64,000 nt of DNA from Flavobacteriales bacterium (lineage in GTDB: Bacteria > Bacteroidota > Bacteroidia > NS11-12g > UBA9320): positions 689,000 to 752,999 of the forward strand of contig JACJZV010000002.1 in assembly GCA_020635395.1 (NCBI GenBank). Direction: 5' to 3'. The notes beneath the pieces were generated by a model. That model searched no databases. It worked only from the letters and a program-made list of their open reading frames with translations, and was not told the origin of the DNA. Made by a program: the position numbers and the translations under genes. Positions 9,238 to 19,149 of this stretch are shown in pieces (position 1 is the first letter of the stretch; each line of letters starts with the position of its first letter).

Positions 9238-11877
9238 CTATAAATTGGGGCTTAGCCATTTTTCCACTTCCTCAATTGTGGCATTTTTTTGCTCCGTGTA
9301 ATGCTGCAATTGGTCATTTCCAATTCTACCCACAGCAAAATATTTACTTTTTGGATGGCTAAAATAAAAACCGGAAACGGAGGCAGCAGGATGCATTGCA
9401 AAGCTCTCCGTGAGGGTCATTCCCGTATTTTTTTCTACTTCTAATAATTTCCAAATTTTTCCTTTTTCCGTATGGTCGGGGCAGGCTGGATAGCCTGGTG
9501 CCGGACGTATTCCAATATATTTTTCTCGAATCAAATCAACGTTTTCCAAATTCTCCGTTTGGTCGTACCCCCACCCAATTTTTCTTACATTTTCATGCAA
9601 ATATTCGGCAAATGCCTCTACCAATCTATCGGCAAGCACTTTGGTCATTATAGCTTTATAATCGTCGTGGTCCTCTTCAAAATGTTTGGCCATTTCTTCC
9701 GCACCATGTATGGAAACCGCAAAGCAACCCATAGAATCATTCTTTCCCTTTGGAGCCACAAAATCGGCCAACGAAATATTTGGTATTCCATCTGCCATTT
9801 TTCGTTGCTGCCGCAAAAAGTTGAACGTTATTTTTTCGTTTGGCAAATGAATATTGTGCCCATCAGAATGGGCTGTGAACAAACCGGAAACACCTTTGGC
9901 TATGAACTGTTTTTCATTAATAATAAGGTTCAACATCTCTTGTGCTTCGTTATAAAGTTTTGTTGCTTCGTTGCCAACAACCTCATCACTCAATATTTGT
10001 GGAAACCGACCGGCAAGCTCCCAAGCCTGAAAAAAAGGAGTCCAATCTATATAATTTCTCAGTGTTTCAAGCGATGGACTATGGGTTTCAACACCCTGTT
10101 GTTGAGGAATCTTTGATTCAAAATTCTCCCAATCTAATTTTAACCGATTTTCAAAAGCCTTTTCAAATGTTAGTATTTCTTTGGTCGCCTGCCGTCTGCC
10201 GTGTTCTTGAGCCAATGCAATGTATTCGGTTTTGTATTTTTCAATTGTTTCTTTCCCCAAATCTTTCGACAACAAGCTACCCACAATAGGAACACTTTTG
10301 GAAGCATCAATTACATGAATAACAGCATTTTTGTATTTAGGGGCAATCTTAACGGCTGTGTGTACTCGCGATGTCGTTGCACCACCAATGAGCAATGGCT
10401 TTGTAAAATTTTGGCGTTGCATCTCTTCTGCCACATGCACCATTTCGTCCAAACTGGGTGTTATCAAGCCGCTTAATCCGATGATGTCGGCATTAATTTC
10501 TTTGGCCATTTGCAAAATTTTATCTGCCGGCACCATTACCCCGAGATCAACAATCTCATAGTTGTTGCAAGCCAAAACTACACCAACAATATTCTTTCCA
10601 ATGTCATGTACATCGCCTTTTACAGTGGCTAACAATATTTTGCCACGGGTTTCGCCTTGTTGCTTCTCAGCCTCTAAAAACGGCATAAGATAGGCCACTG
10701 ATTTTTTCATTACTCTCGCCGATTTTACCACCTGTGGCAAGAACATTTTACCCGAACCAAACAAATCACCCACCACATTCATACCATCCATCAGAGGTCC
10801 TTCAATCACTTTTAATGGCGATGAAAGTTTTGTCCTTGCCTCTTCTGTATCGGCATCAATAAAATCAGTATTTCCTTTTATGAGGGCATGTTTTAGCCGT
10901 TCTTCAACCGATTGTTTTCTCCACTCATCATCCTTCTGAATGATTTTTCCTTTCTGCTTTACCGTTTCGGCAAATTCGATTAGTCTTTCGGTGGCATCCG
11001 GCCGTCTGTTTAAAACCACATCTTCCACTCTTTCCAACAAATCTTTTGGAATCTCGTCATACACCTCAACCATTCCGGCATTCACTATTCCCATATCCAT
11101 TCCGGCTTTTATGGCATAATAAAGGAAAACGGAGTGAATAGCTTCTCGCACCGTATCGTTGCCCCTAAATGAAAAAGAAATGTTGCTTACGCCACCACTT
11201 ACCAAGGCATTTGGCAAATTGGTTTTAATCCATTTAGTAGCCTCAATAAAGTCAATTGCATAGTTGTTGTGTTCTTCCATTCCGGTGGCAATGGCCAAAA
11301 TATTGGGGTCAAAAATGATGTCTTGAGAAGGAAAACCAACCTTATTTACCAGAATGTCGTAACTGCGTTGGCAAATTTCTATCCGCCTTTCAAAGTTGTC
11401 GGCTTGGCCGGTTTCATCAAATGCCATAACCACAGTGGCCGCACCGTATTTCTTAATTTTTTTTGCTCTTGCAATGAATTCCGCCTCGCCATCTTTTAAG
11501 CTAATGGAATTTACAATACCCTTTCCCTGAAGACATTGCAAACCAGCTTCAATAATTTCCCATTTGGAAGAATCTATCATTACTGGAACCTTACTGATGT
11601 CGGGTTCGGAGGCAATAAGGTTAAGAAATTTTATCATGGATGCCTTGCCGTCAAGCATTCCTTCATCCATGTTTATATCAATAATTTGAGCCCCGTTTTC
11701 TACTTGTTGCCGTGCAACAGAAAGTGCCTCATCAAATTCATTATTTAATATTAGTCGGGCAAATTTTCGTGAGCCAGTTACATTGGTTCTTTCTCCAATG
11801 TTTACAAAGTTCAATTGGTTTGTAACGTTTAATGGTTCTAAACCACTCAGTTTTAAGATTTTATTCTTCTCGTTCAT
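9238..11877 (-). CDS. metH: Methionine synthase MetH, C-terminal modules (cobalamin-dependent), no homocysteine domain
   Basis: 879 aa. Domains in order: pterin-binding domain for methyltetrahydrofolate (about 20-290, NIGERTNVTGSRKF), four-helix cap (about 330-415), cobalamin-binding domain (about 415-550) with the DxHxxG motif in KGDVHDIGKNI whose His ligates cobalt, and the AdoMet-dependent reactivation domain (about 590-879, RPAPGYPACPDHTEK). The N-terminal Zn/homocysteine module of full-length MetH (about 1200 aa) is missing. In many Bacteroidota that module is a separate protein, and no candidate lies in the window. The SAM-I riboswitch upstream implies repression when SAM is abundant. 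Confidence 0.95.
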   Translation of the reverse strand: MNEKNKILKLSGLEPLNVTNQLNFVNIGERTNVTGSRKFARLILNNEFDEALSVARQQVENGAQIIDINMDEGMLDGKASMIKFLNLIASEPDISKVPVMIDSSKWEIIEAGLQCLQGKGIVNSISLKDGEAEFIARAKKIKKYGAATVVMAFDETGQADNFERRIEICQRSYDILVNKVGFPSQDIIFDPNILAIATGMEEHNNYAIDFIEATKWIKTNLPNALVSGGVSNISFSFRGNDTVREAIHSVFLYYAIKAGMDMGIVNAGMVEVYDEIPKDLLERVEDVVLNRRPDATERLIEFAETVKQKGKIIQKDDEWRKQSVEERLKHALIKGNTDFIDADTEEARTKLSSPLKVIEGPLMDGMNVVGDLFGSGKMFLPQVVKSARVMKKSVAYLMPFLEAEKQQGETRGKILLATVKGDVHDIGKNIVGVVLACNNYEIVDLGVMVPADKILQMAKEINADIIGLSGLITPSLDEMVHVAEEMQRQNFTKPLLIGGATTSRVHTAVKIAPKYKNAVIHVIDASKSVPIVGSLLSKDLGKETIEKYKTEYIALAQEHGRRQATKEILTFEKAFENRLKLDWENFESKIPQQQGVETHSPSLETLRNYIDWTPFFQAWELAGRFPQILSDEVVGNEATKLYNEAQEMLNLIINEKQFIAKGVSGLFTAHSDGHNIHLPNEKITFNFLRQQRKMADGIPNISLADFVAPKGKNDSMGCFAVSIHGAEEMAKHFEEDHDDYKAIMTKVLADRLVEAFAEYLHENVRKIGWGYDQTENLENVDLIREKYIGIRPAPGYPACPDHTEKGKIWKLLEVEKNTGMTLTESFAMHPAASVSGFYFSHPKSKYFAVGRIGNDQLQHYTEQKNATIEEVEKWLSPNL

Positions 11878-11917
11878 ATTAATATGTTATCCAAGAAAAA
11901 CAATTGTGTTGTCGAAA

Positions 11918-12012
11918 TTATCTTTTTCGCTCCTTAGCGAATAGGATGTAGCACCTTGTTTTACAGGTTGCCAAGACTTCACAGGACCTATTCCCTCCGT
12001 CTTTCTTGATAA
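11918..12012 (-). promoter_or_regulatory. SAM-I (S-box) riboswitch controlling metH
   Basis: On the minus strand the leader shows the S-box core in order: TTATCAAGA (P1 5' strand and internal loop), GGAGGGA, TGAAGTCTTGGCAACC, AAGGTGCTACATCC, a small P4 hairpin (TTCGCTAAGGAGCGAA) and GATAA closing P1. It ends 40 nt before the metH ATG. No terminator hairpin with a T-run follows, so control is more likely translational. The short spacer contains AACACAATTGTTTTTCTTGG, which could pair around the initiation region. Confidence 0.93.
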
Positions 12013-12040
12013 CGGTGACAAAGATACATATTTCAATAAC

Positions 12041-12073
12041 AAAAAAGTCCCGAACACTTTCGCATTCGGGACT
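12041..12073 (-). terminator. Rho-independent terminator of the PKD surface-protein operon
   Basis: Minus strand: 9-bp perfect stem AGTCCCGAA/TTCGGGACT with a 10-nt loop, followed by a run of T. It starts 22 nt after the stop of the giant PKD gene and separates it from the metH leader. Confidence 0.85.
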
Positions 12074-12094
12074 TTGCATTTATTCAATTAAAAT

Positions 12095-15000
12095 CTATTG
12101 TTCCCAGATTAAGGTAACCGTACCGCTTCGGTTTTTACCTCCATCGTTTTCATCGCGGTTTTCTAATTTGTAGTTTACCACATAGAAGTAAGTACCCGCA
12201 GGACATTTAGTTCCTTTATTCATTACCGTTCCATCCCAACCAATGTTAGGATCAGCGGTTTTGTAAACCAACTCGCCCCATCTGTTGTAAATGCTCATTT
12301 CAAACTCTTCCCAACCAAGAGCATCTACTACGAAAACGTCATTAAGCCCATCGCCGTCGCCATCTTTACTTGGAGTAAATACGTTGTAAAGTTGTAAATC
12401 AATAATAAAGCTGTTGTCCACAATTTTACAAGTTGTGTCCGGACAACCTATCTCGCTAATCGCTACCAAACAAACCTCAAATTTACCAAGTGATTCGCCC
12501 CAGTTGTATTCATAATCGCTCATATCATTCATGTCAACAGTGAATATTGTTTTATTCTGACCCTCAACAATCCAAGTGAATGTTTTACCATTTACAGATG
12601 TATTCTTGAATACAAATCCGTGTTTATCTGGAGTACGGGTTGTGTCAAAATCAGCTTTCACTGTCTCTACCGTAACAAATCCGCTATCGGTGCCAATACA
12701 TTTTGGTGTAAAGTCTCCAGGTGGCAAGTCGTAATTTGGTATTAATACAACCTTATACGTTCCTACAGCACTATAAGCATGATTTGCATCTATCTTTGGG
12801 TTTGAAACTGTCGTAGTATCACCGTCACCAAAGGAGAACTGTCGATATTGGTATAAAGAACTATCTGATTTGTCAGTAAATGTTACCAACTGATCTATAC
12901 ACACAATTGTATCAGATATATCCAAAACAGCAGGACTCAATGGTTGAACTATAACCTTTATCTTTCTTGGTATTTTGCCATCTTTTGTGCTGGTATCAGG
13001 GAAAATTCTATTACACTTCACGTTTGAAGTAGCTGTTTTATCCTCCATATATAGTGACAAATAGAATGTTCCTACGGTGTCGTAGGCATGTGAAAACACA
13101 TTATTAATATCATTAGTGGAACCTATTTTTCCATCACCCCAATAAAGAATCCATGATGGGTCGAACATTGGGTCGTTGCTAATATTATTAAGAGAAACCC
13201 TGTCTCCTTTACATATAATTATTGAATCCTCACCCCATGGGTTGTTTGGATTGCTAAACTCAAATCGCGGTTGTGGCCCGGCAATAAATATTTGCTTTTC
13301 GACTGTGTCTGAACAGCCTAAGAGGGTGTGAACCACCAGTTTTACAGTAAACCATCCACTGGATGTATAGTCATGCGAAGGATTTTGTAGAACGCTTCTT
13401 TTTGATCCGTCACCAAAATTCCAATCCCACGCAACCACATAGTCGCACGGATCATATACACCATTCGGACAGGTGTCTCTTCCTCTACATGGGTCGAATA
13501 CGACAGTTGAATCATAGAATGAAATGATACCGTCACATGGGTCGCCCCCAGCTGCCTGATTGGTTTCAAAATTGGCTTTCACCTTGGTAACAAAGGCCGT
13601 AACAAAGGCTGTGTCTTTACAACCAATGGAATCTTTCATGGCAATAGCCACCAAATACTCACCAGGCTCATCATAGGTATGGAAGAATTTTAAGCTTCTA
13701 TCAAATTCTTTTACCGAATCGCCATAGTTCCAGTCAATTTCCTTGATTTCTTTATTTTGTGAATATCGAATACCATCATCCCAAAATTTACGTGGATCGA
13801 TTGGGTAATAATCAGGGAAGGCATCATCACCATACTGCCAGTACCTAATACTATCATATAGGAAATGCTCCATTCCGGCACAAACCGCTTCAGATGCTAA
13901 CCTAAATTGGTTTAAGTAACCCACGTTTAACAACTTGGCGTCTGATTTTTCACAACCCACATTGTTGTTAAGGAAAAGATTCGGGGTCATTGGTCCGTTT
14001 GACCGCACCCAGAAGGTATCGCGTTTTGTGGGGTCGCAGAAGTTCAGTCTAACTTCCGGATGAACATATTTGAATTTATAAACCCCCGGTATTACAGAGC
14101 CTCGTTTGAAAATAGTGTCGGTTCCAACCAAATCATAAGGAGCAACCAATGTATCATATCCTTGCAGCGAAGAGTCCCTAAAGTGGAATATTTCTTCAAC
14201 GATTTCCTTATTGGTGTGACTCGCATCGGTATAGTGATATTTGTATTGACCATCAGTATAAACATCCTTTGCTATGCCTATTTTGCCAAATACAAAATAT
14301 TCGCTAAGGCCTGTGGTGTCGATACATCCAAATGTTCCATCGCCCAACATATAAGGTAAATCATCCTTCACATCCTCAATTTCCAAATTCAGGCTTTTTA
14401 ATAGGTCAACCAAAATTTTATCTGCCGCATAGGTGTTTACTTTTACATCCCACTTTCTGTAGATACGCGTAACTATGGTGTCAATCAACACATCACCAAA
14501 TAGCTCATCCACATCATGGCGGACAACGTAGTTGTACAACCATTTTTTGGATTTGTCCCATCCTGTTGCATTTGCATCATTTCGTCCGGCTTGTGGACCT
14601 TTGTATGGAGCAAAATATACAAATTGCTCGTAGTATCCAGATGTTCGTGTTGGGTATCCCCAGTTCCATCTCAATAAGGCAATGCTGTCTTGAATCGGAT
14701 TAACCAATCGGAAGTAGGCAGTTTCTCCGGCACAAATAGCACGCGGTTTGTTTTGTGGAATAAGTATATCGAAAGCGGCATCCATAAACATATATCTAAA
14801 CATATCGCTATACCAAGCCGTGTCAGTACATTCCGGAGCAATGGGTTGCCCAGCAGCATTAAATTTTGGGGGTCCGTTTCCAACTACTAAACCAATGGTA
14901 AATGAACCATTTGGCCGTTTACTTGGATCGCTGCCTACCTCACCGGCAGTATAAACCTTTGTAAACTTGTTGCCCCATGTTCCAATAATATCATAAGGAA

Positions 15001-17791
15001 GCACAAAGGGTATTGGGCTACCTGGAGGAGGAGGAGCTAAAACACTACCTGATTTGTAGTTTAACCAGTTTGTAGGCCCTGTCAAAGAGTCGTAGTTAAC
15101 TTCAAACCATTGTTGCGAACAACCGGGTTTAGTGTCATCCATGCTAAATTGCAAATAATAATTCAATTTATTTCCATCTGCCGGACAAGGAACTCCAGAT
15201 TCCCATTTCAATCCTTTTGCGTTTGGAGGCAATAAAGCCAGGTTGTCGGTAGCAGAGTGTTCGCATCTATCTGGATGAACGGTGTCTTTATGCCAAAGTG
15301 TTACTGTGTTACATTGTCCATTGGTTTTGAAAAATGCATCTCTATGATATGCTGAGTCTATAATTATCGCTGAACGAGTGACAGTAGTGGCAACGCCATT
15401 TATTACAGTATCAACCAGTATGGTGCTGGCAGCAGCTATTACCACTCTTTCTGCATTTATCTTCATCAAACTTCTTGATAAGATTGAATCTCCGGTTTTT
15501 ACCTCAAACTGCTCATCCTTTTTGATTTTTTCCAATTTTGGACCACTGGCAGTACGAATATTTCCATTCTTAAGGTTTTTAATTTTAATCGTTGTTCCGC
15601 CAGGTATCCAGTAGTTTTGGTCTTCCCAAATAACTGTGTTGATAACACTTCCCTTATAAACACTATTCGGTCTCCACACTTTTAATCGGTAATTATCCCT
15701 GAATGTATCTTGCGGATAAATCTTTCCTCCGACTATGGTAACCACATCCGTTTTGGCATTTCCAAATGAATCGGTATATGGAATATTAAACGTGGCAGTA
15801 GAATCAAACGGAACAAAAAGTACCACTGTTTGAGGGAATTTAACGGTATCTGCGGGATAAACGGAAACTTGGAAACACTTTCTCGAATTTCTACTAAATC
15901 TTGTCTGAGTGGCAGGGGTTAGATAAAACTGACCATTGTTTTGGTATTTGTAAATTTCATCCCAAGGTGTGTACCAGTGAACCGGCAACGAATCACGCGT
16001 GAAATTACAGTTAAGATTTACGTTTTTATTGGCCTTTGTATCTGTGGTACACTGCGAAGCAAAATTATCTCCCAACGTCCAAAGCCTCAAAACATGATCC
16101 TTAAATCGGTAATCGGTATTTGGCGGATCAGGAATTGCTTTTTGATTGCCCGTTCTTGTTGCCTCTTTATAGTTGAATACATAACGTCTTTTTGCACCCA
16201 AACCAGCTAACGTTTTACTAAAAGCCGAAGTGTCGTTGCTTGGATTTATAATCATCAACGAATCTTTTGTTGCATCAAAGTAAATTGTATATCCGTTTAG
16301 GCTGATTACATCGGTTAAGGCATATTTTTTCTTCAACGTATCCTTGTTCGTACCATTTACCTTATTGGCATAGTAAAAAATACTGTCAATCTGTGTTACT
16401 TTATGTTTTTGCACCGAAAACGCTTGAAGATAGAATATAAGCGTACTGTCCTCATCCCAATAATTGGCATCATCGTGATACCAAGATGAATGATTCTTAA
16501 AGTGAACACTATCGCGAATTATGCACTGATATTTTTCTTTTTCCAAGATTTGGTCGAATGCAACCCCGATAGCTGAAGATGGCCCATATTTTGTGATGGT
16601 ATCAAACGCCATGATGTCGCAAGGTCCGGCCACAATATTGATAGAAATCATCCAAGGACCCGCACCATAGCTGTGTTTGGGAGTCCATGACTTATTGTCG
16701 AAGTTGTTTGGCCCTGATGGTGGATCACCAAAGTTCCACAAAAATTTACCCCCAGCTACTGGGCCGTCTTTCAAACTGAAATTAACGGTTGGGTTATCCG
16801 TACACGATGAATCGAAATCAGCCAAAATAACCGGACGTAGATAAATATTGGTAGCCGCAGCTTTGTAAGTAAATGATTCTGTACAACCAAATCTTGACTC
16901 CACGGTCAATTTTGCGTTGAATGTTCCATTTTTATAGTACCATTTTTTCAGAATACCATCATCATTTTTACCGGTCCACCATTGTGTATTTGTAACCGAG
17001 TCGCCCACCACTTGGGTGCCGTCACCAAAATCATAAGTAAACTTGGCAATGTCTTTTAAGCCTATTACATCTTGCGAATCTTGCCAGTTAGCATACGTTT
17101 TGTTTGTAATGGTGGCTTCCGTAGAATCACATTTTGTTGGAGAGTTACTGCTCATTTCCACGCCAAGGTGCGGGAATACTCTAAATGCATTATTTACGTA
17201 ATGCTCCGTAATACAGCCGTTAGCATCTTCTATCTCCACTTTCAAATTAAACCACCCACCCTTTTTATCAACGATGCTGTGACAGAGGGTGTCACCATAA
17301 ATCGAACTAACGAAACTGTATCGTGCACCATCGCTAAAAAGATATATTATATTCTTTATACTACTTCCTGAAGCCGCCGTACTACTGTCTATGAAACAAA
17401 ACTCATTACCGTTAAAACACTGTTGTTTTGATTTTATCAAAAACGGACGGGCAATCGGACTTTCCCTAATTGTGATGTTAAATGTCTTACTACAAGGACC
17501 CGCAGGACCATCCGCCGAAAATGTTACCGTGTAGGTTCCCGCTTTTGGATACGTAAAAAAAGGATCCCTTTCCGTACTGGATGAGTTGGCGGGATCACCA
17601 AATTTCCACAAATACGTGTTTCTACCGGGCGAGTTTGCACGAAACTTTACCGCCGAGTTTTCACACTCATTTCCCGGAACCCAGTCAGGGCTACATACCT
17701 GAGCCGTGGCTAAATCAACTGAACCCAAGAGCAATAGAATTGGGATAACTAAGTAGCCAAAAAATTTAAACTTTTGTTGTTTCATCTTCAT
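12095..17791 (-). CDS. Giant PKD-repeat surface protein with T9SS type B (gliding-associated) C-terminal domain
   Basis: About 1900 aa. The frame extends to an ATG at 17887 that overlaps the upstream stop (TAATG), but the 30-odd extra residues precede a normal signal peptide (MKMKQQKFKFF, hydrophobic core, ATAQ); I prefer ATG 17791 or a neighbour. PKD-like beta-sandwiches recur, marked by WKFGD, YDFGDGT, WNFGDPP, WNYGDS, WNFGDGS and SFGDGD. The last about 90 residues (YNVFTPSKDGDGDGLNDVF, IYNRWGELVY, GWDGT, AGTYFYVVNY) are the CHU_C/type B sorting domain used by T9SS to export or anchor large adhesins. It is the last gene of the sigma/anti-sigma operon, with a strong terminator after it. Likely an adhesin or matrix protein. 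Confidence 0.88.
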   Translation of the reverse strand: MKMKQQKFKFFGYLVIPILLLLGSVDLATAQVCSPDWVPGNECENSAVKFRANSPGRNTYLWKFGDPANSSSTERDPFFTYPKAGTYTVTFSADGPAGPCSKTFNITIRESPIARPFLIKSKQQCFNGNEFCFIDSSTAASGSSIKNIIYLFSDGARYSFVSSIYGDTLCHSIVDKKGGWFNLKVEIEDANGCITEHYVNNAFRVFPHLGVEMSSNSPTKCDSTEATITNKTYANWQDSQDVIGLKDIAKFTYDFGDGTQVVGDSVTNTQWWTGKNDDGILKKWYYKNGTFNAKLTVESRFGCTESFTYKAAATNIYLRPVILADFDSSCTDNPTVNFSLKDGPVAGGKFLWNFGDPPSGPNNFDNKSWTPKHSYGAGPWMISINIVAGPCDIMAFDTITKYGPSSAIGVAFDQILEKEKYQCIIRDSVHFKNHSSWYHDDANYWDEDSTLIFYLQAFSVQKHKVTQIDSIFYYANKVNGTNKDTLKKKYALTDVISLNGYTIYFDATKDSLMIINPSNDTSAFSKTLAGLGAKRRYVFNYKEATRTGNQKAIPDPPNTDYRFKDHVLRLWTLGDNFASQCTTDTKANKNVNLNCNFTRDSLPVHWYTPWDEIYKYQNNGQFYLTPATQTRFSRNSRKCFQVSVYPADTVKFPQTVVLFVPFDSTATFNIPYTDSFGNAKTDVVTIVGGKIYPQDTFRDNYRLKVWRPNSVYKGSVINTVIWEDQNYWIPGGTTIKIKNLKNGNIRTASGPKLEKIKKDEQFEVKTGDSILSRSLMKINAERVVIAAASTILVDTVINGVATTVTRSAIIIDSAYHRDAFFKTNGQCNTVTLWHKDTVHPDRCEHSATDNLALLPPNAKGLKWESGVPCPADGNKLNYYLQFSMDDTKPGCSQQWFEVNYDSLTGPTNWLNYKSGSVLAPPPPGSPIPFVLPYDIIGTWGNKFTKVYTAGEVGSDPSKRPNGSFTIGLVVGNGPPKFNAAGQPIAPECTDTAWYSDMFRYMFMDAAFDILIPQNKPRAICAGETAYFRLVNPIQDSIALLRWNWGYPTRTSGYYEQFVYFAPYKGPQAGRNDANATGWDKSKKWLYNYVVRHDVDELFGDVLIDTIVTRIYRKWDVKVNTYAADKILVDLLKSLNLEIEDVKDDLPYMLGDGTFGCIDTTGLSEYFVFGKIGIAKDVYTDGQYKYHYTDASHTNKEIVEEIFHFRDSSLQGYDTLVAPYDLVGTDTIFKRGSVIPGVYKFKYVHPEVRLNFCDPTKRDTFWVRSNGPMTPNLFLNNNVGCEKSDAKLLNVGYLNQFRLASEAVCAGMEHFLYDSIRYWQYGDDAFPDYYPIDPRKFWDDGIRYSQNKEIKEIDWNYGDSVKEFDRSLKFFHTYDEPGEYLVAIAMKDSIGCKDTAFVTAFVTKVKANFETNQAAGGDPCDGIISFYDSTVVFDPCRGRDTCPNGVYDPCDYVVAWDWNFGDGSKRSVLQNPSHDYTSSGWFTVKLVVHTLLGCSDTVEKQIFIAGPQPRFEFSNPNNPWGEDSIIICKGDRVSLNNISNDPMFDPSWILYWGDGKIGSTNDINNVFSHAYDTVGTFYLSLYMEDKTATSNVKCNRIFPDTSTKDGKIPRKIKVIVQPLSPAVLDISDTIVCIDQLVTFTDKSDSSLYQYRQFSFGDGDTTTVSNPKIDANHAYSAVGTYKVVLIPNYDLPPGDFTPKCIGTDSGFVTVETVKADFDTTRTPDKHGFVFKNTSVNGKTFTWIVEGQNKTIFTVDMNDMSDYEYNWGESLGKFEVCLVAISEIGCPDTTCKIVDNSFIIDLQLYNVFTPSKDGDGDGLNDVFVVDALGWEEFEMSIYNRWGELVYKTADPNIGWDGTVMNKGTKCPAGTYFYVVNYKLENRDENDGGKNRSGTVTLIWEQ

Positions 17792-17886
17792 AAACATTGT
17801 GTATCGGGTTAATCCACCGAGCTCTTCAAAAATTAAGCTCGCTATATTATCGCTATTTTTTGTTTTTTTCAAATTTTTTCTTGTCA

Positions 17887-19149
17887 TTAGTTTACTGTCA
17901 ATTTGCCCACCATTTTGTTTGTACCCCCGTCGCAGCCATAAACCAGTGTATATGTGTATTCGCCAATAGGTACAGGTTCTCCCAAGTTAAACATTTTTCC
18001 GTTCCAAACCTCATTTTGATTGGTGCTTTCATACACTTTTTGAAATGCCGAATTGTATATTACCAAGTAAAAATATCCTACTTCGGGCAGATTTATTTCA
18101 AAATTATCATTCTTCCCATCCATATCGTGGGGAGTAATAATGTTGTATGGAATGGTAACTTCTGCATCACAAAACGGATTAAAAGTGATGGTTTCAACTG
18201 CTGTATCAGCACAGCCACTTCCGTTGGTTAAGATATGTGTTAGTTTTACTGTTTCACTCGATTTTCCCTCAATGGTAATTTTCGGAACGTTTTCGGCCAC
18301 CAACACATTGTTTTTAAACCATTGACTTTTTAGTGCATTGGCTTTAGCTTCAAGGCTCATTTGGCCCTTTGTTTGACGGTGTGTAAAAGCTGCATTTGCC
18401 TCATACACAGCTATTCTTTTTTCGACTTTGGCTTCCAAACCATTGTCATTCAGGCCTTTGGCCAAAAAGGTAACATTGCCAGGTTTATCCATCAAAACCG
18501 TAATGCTTCCAACGCTACCAATTTCTTTTCCATCTCTGTACCAAACAACGTCTTTAAGGTGGTTAGTTTTTAATTCAACTATTTGATTAATACAGCACTT
18601 TGAAGTATTGCAAGTAATAGAAGGTTGTGTAGTTTGGTTGCTCGTTTTAGGGTTTTTCTGATACGATTCTTTGGCTTTTGACAAATCATTTTTGGGTTCC
18701 ACACCTACCGTAGGGTTTGGCTCTCCGACATTGCCCTTGCTATTGTTCGTATTAATTTGGTTAGTACTATTATCGGCTTTTGTATCTGTTGGTGAAGTTG
18801 GTTTTTCAGCTTCCTCCACCAAAACTGTATTAGCATCATTTTTTGTAGGTAAAACATTTTCTGTCTTGGTAGTTTGCCCTGCTTCAATTTGATTTGTTTG
18901 AGTTTCTTCTGCTTTGTTACTTAAAATTAAAACGCCCGCCGTGATTGCAGTTAAAACCCCTGTTACCAAAGCCGCAGCCTTCATTACGCCAAGTTTGCCA
19001 AGCCAAGAACTCGTGGTGGTCGCGGTGCCAAAAGAAGATGTAGCACTCGAAACTCCTTGCCAAACACTTGGCGGAGGTGTTATGCTACTGCTTTCAAACG
19101 CATGTTTGAAAAACTCGTCAAATTGCTCTATGTTGTTGTTATTCTCCAA
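17887..19149 (-). CDS. Transmembrane anti-sigma-like protein with extracytoplasmic CHU_C-type domain
   Basis: 420 aa. A short cytoplasmic N-terminus (FDEFFKHAFESSSITPPPSVWQ, like regulator proteins next to ECF sigmas) precedes one membrane helix (about 49-76). Then come a Thr/Asn/Lys/Pro-rich linker (about 80-175), two Ig-like modules (about 185-330) and a C-terminal domain resembling the gliding-associated CHU_C domain (NIITPHDMDGKNDNFEI, YNSAFQKVYES, WNGKMFNLGEPVPIGEYTY). Its 5' end overlaps the sigma gene by 11 nt and its stop overlaps an ATG of the next frame, indicating one operon. I infer it holds the ECF sigma and senses something outside; it lacks an obvious zinc-binding anti-sigma (ZAS) motif. 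Confidence 0.7.
   Translation of the reverse strand: MENNNNIEQFDEFFKHAFESSSITPPPSVWQGVSSATSSFGTATTTSSWLGKLGVMKAAALVTGVLTAITAGVLILSNKAEETQTNQIEAGQTTKTENVLPTKNDANTVLVEEAEKPTSPTDTKADNSTNQINTNNSKGNVGEPNPTVGVEPKNDLSKAKESYQKNPKTSNQTTQPSITCNTSKCCINQIVELKTNHLKDVVWYRDGKEIGSVGSITVLMDKPGNVTFLAKGLNDNGLEAKVEKRIAVYEANAAFTHRQTKGQMSLEAKANALKSQWFKNNVLVAENVPKITIEGKSSETVKLTHILTNGSGCADTAVETITFNPFCDAEVTIPYNIITPHDMDGKNDNFEINLPEVGYFYLVIYNSAFQKVYESTNQNEVWNGKMFNLGEPVPIGEYTYTLVYGCDGGTNKMVGKLTVN

Noticed and set aside
9472..10116. 214-codon plus-strand frame inside metH
   Set aside because: Antisense shadow of the strongly supported metH frame, with no domain or signal of its own.
11887..12087. Open frame of 66 codons upstream of metH
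   Set aside because: It runs through the SAM-I riboswitch and the terminator; the RNA elements explain the sequence better.
17791..17887. TAATG start of the PKD gene at 17887
   Set aside because: It would add about 30 residues before a normal signal peptide, and the DNA holds a CGAGCT/AGCTCG hairpin; not excluded, but less likely than the ATG near 17791.
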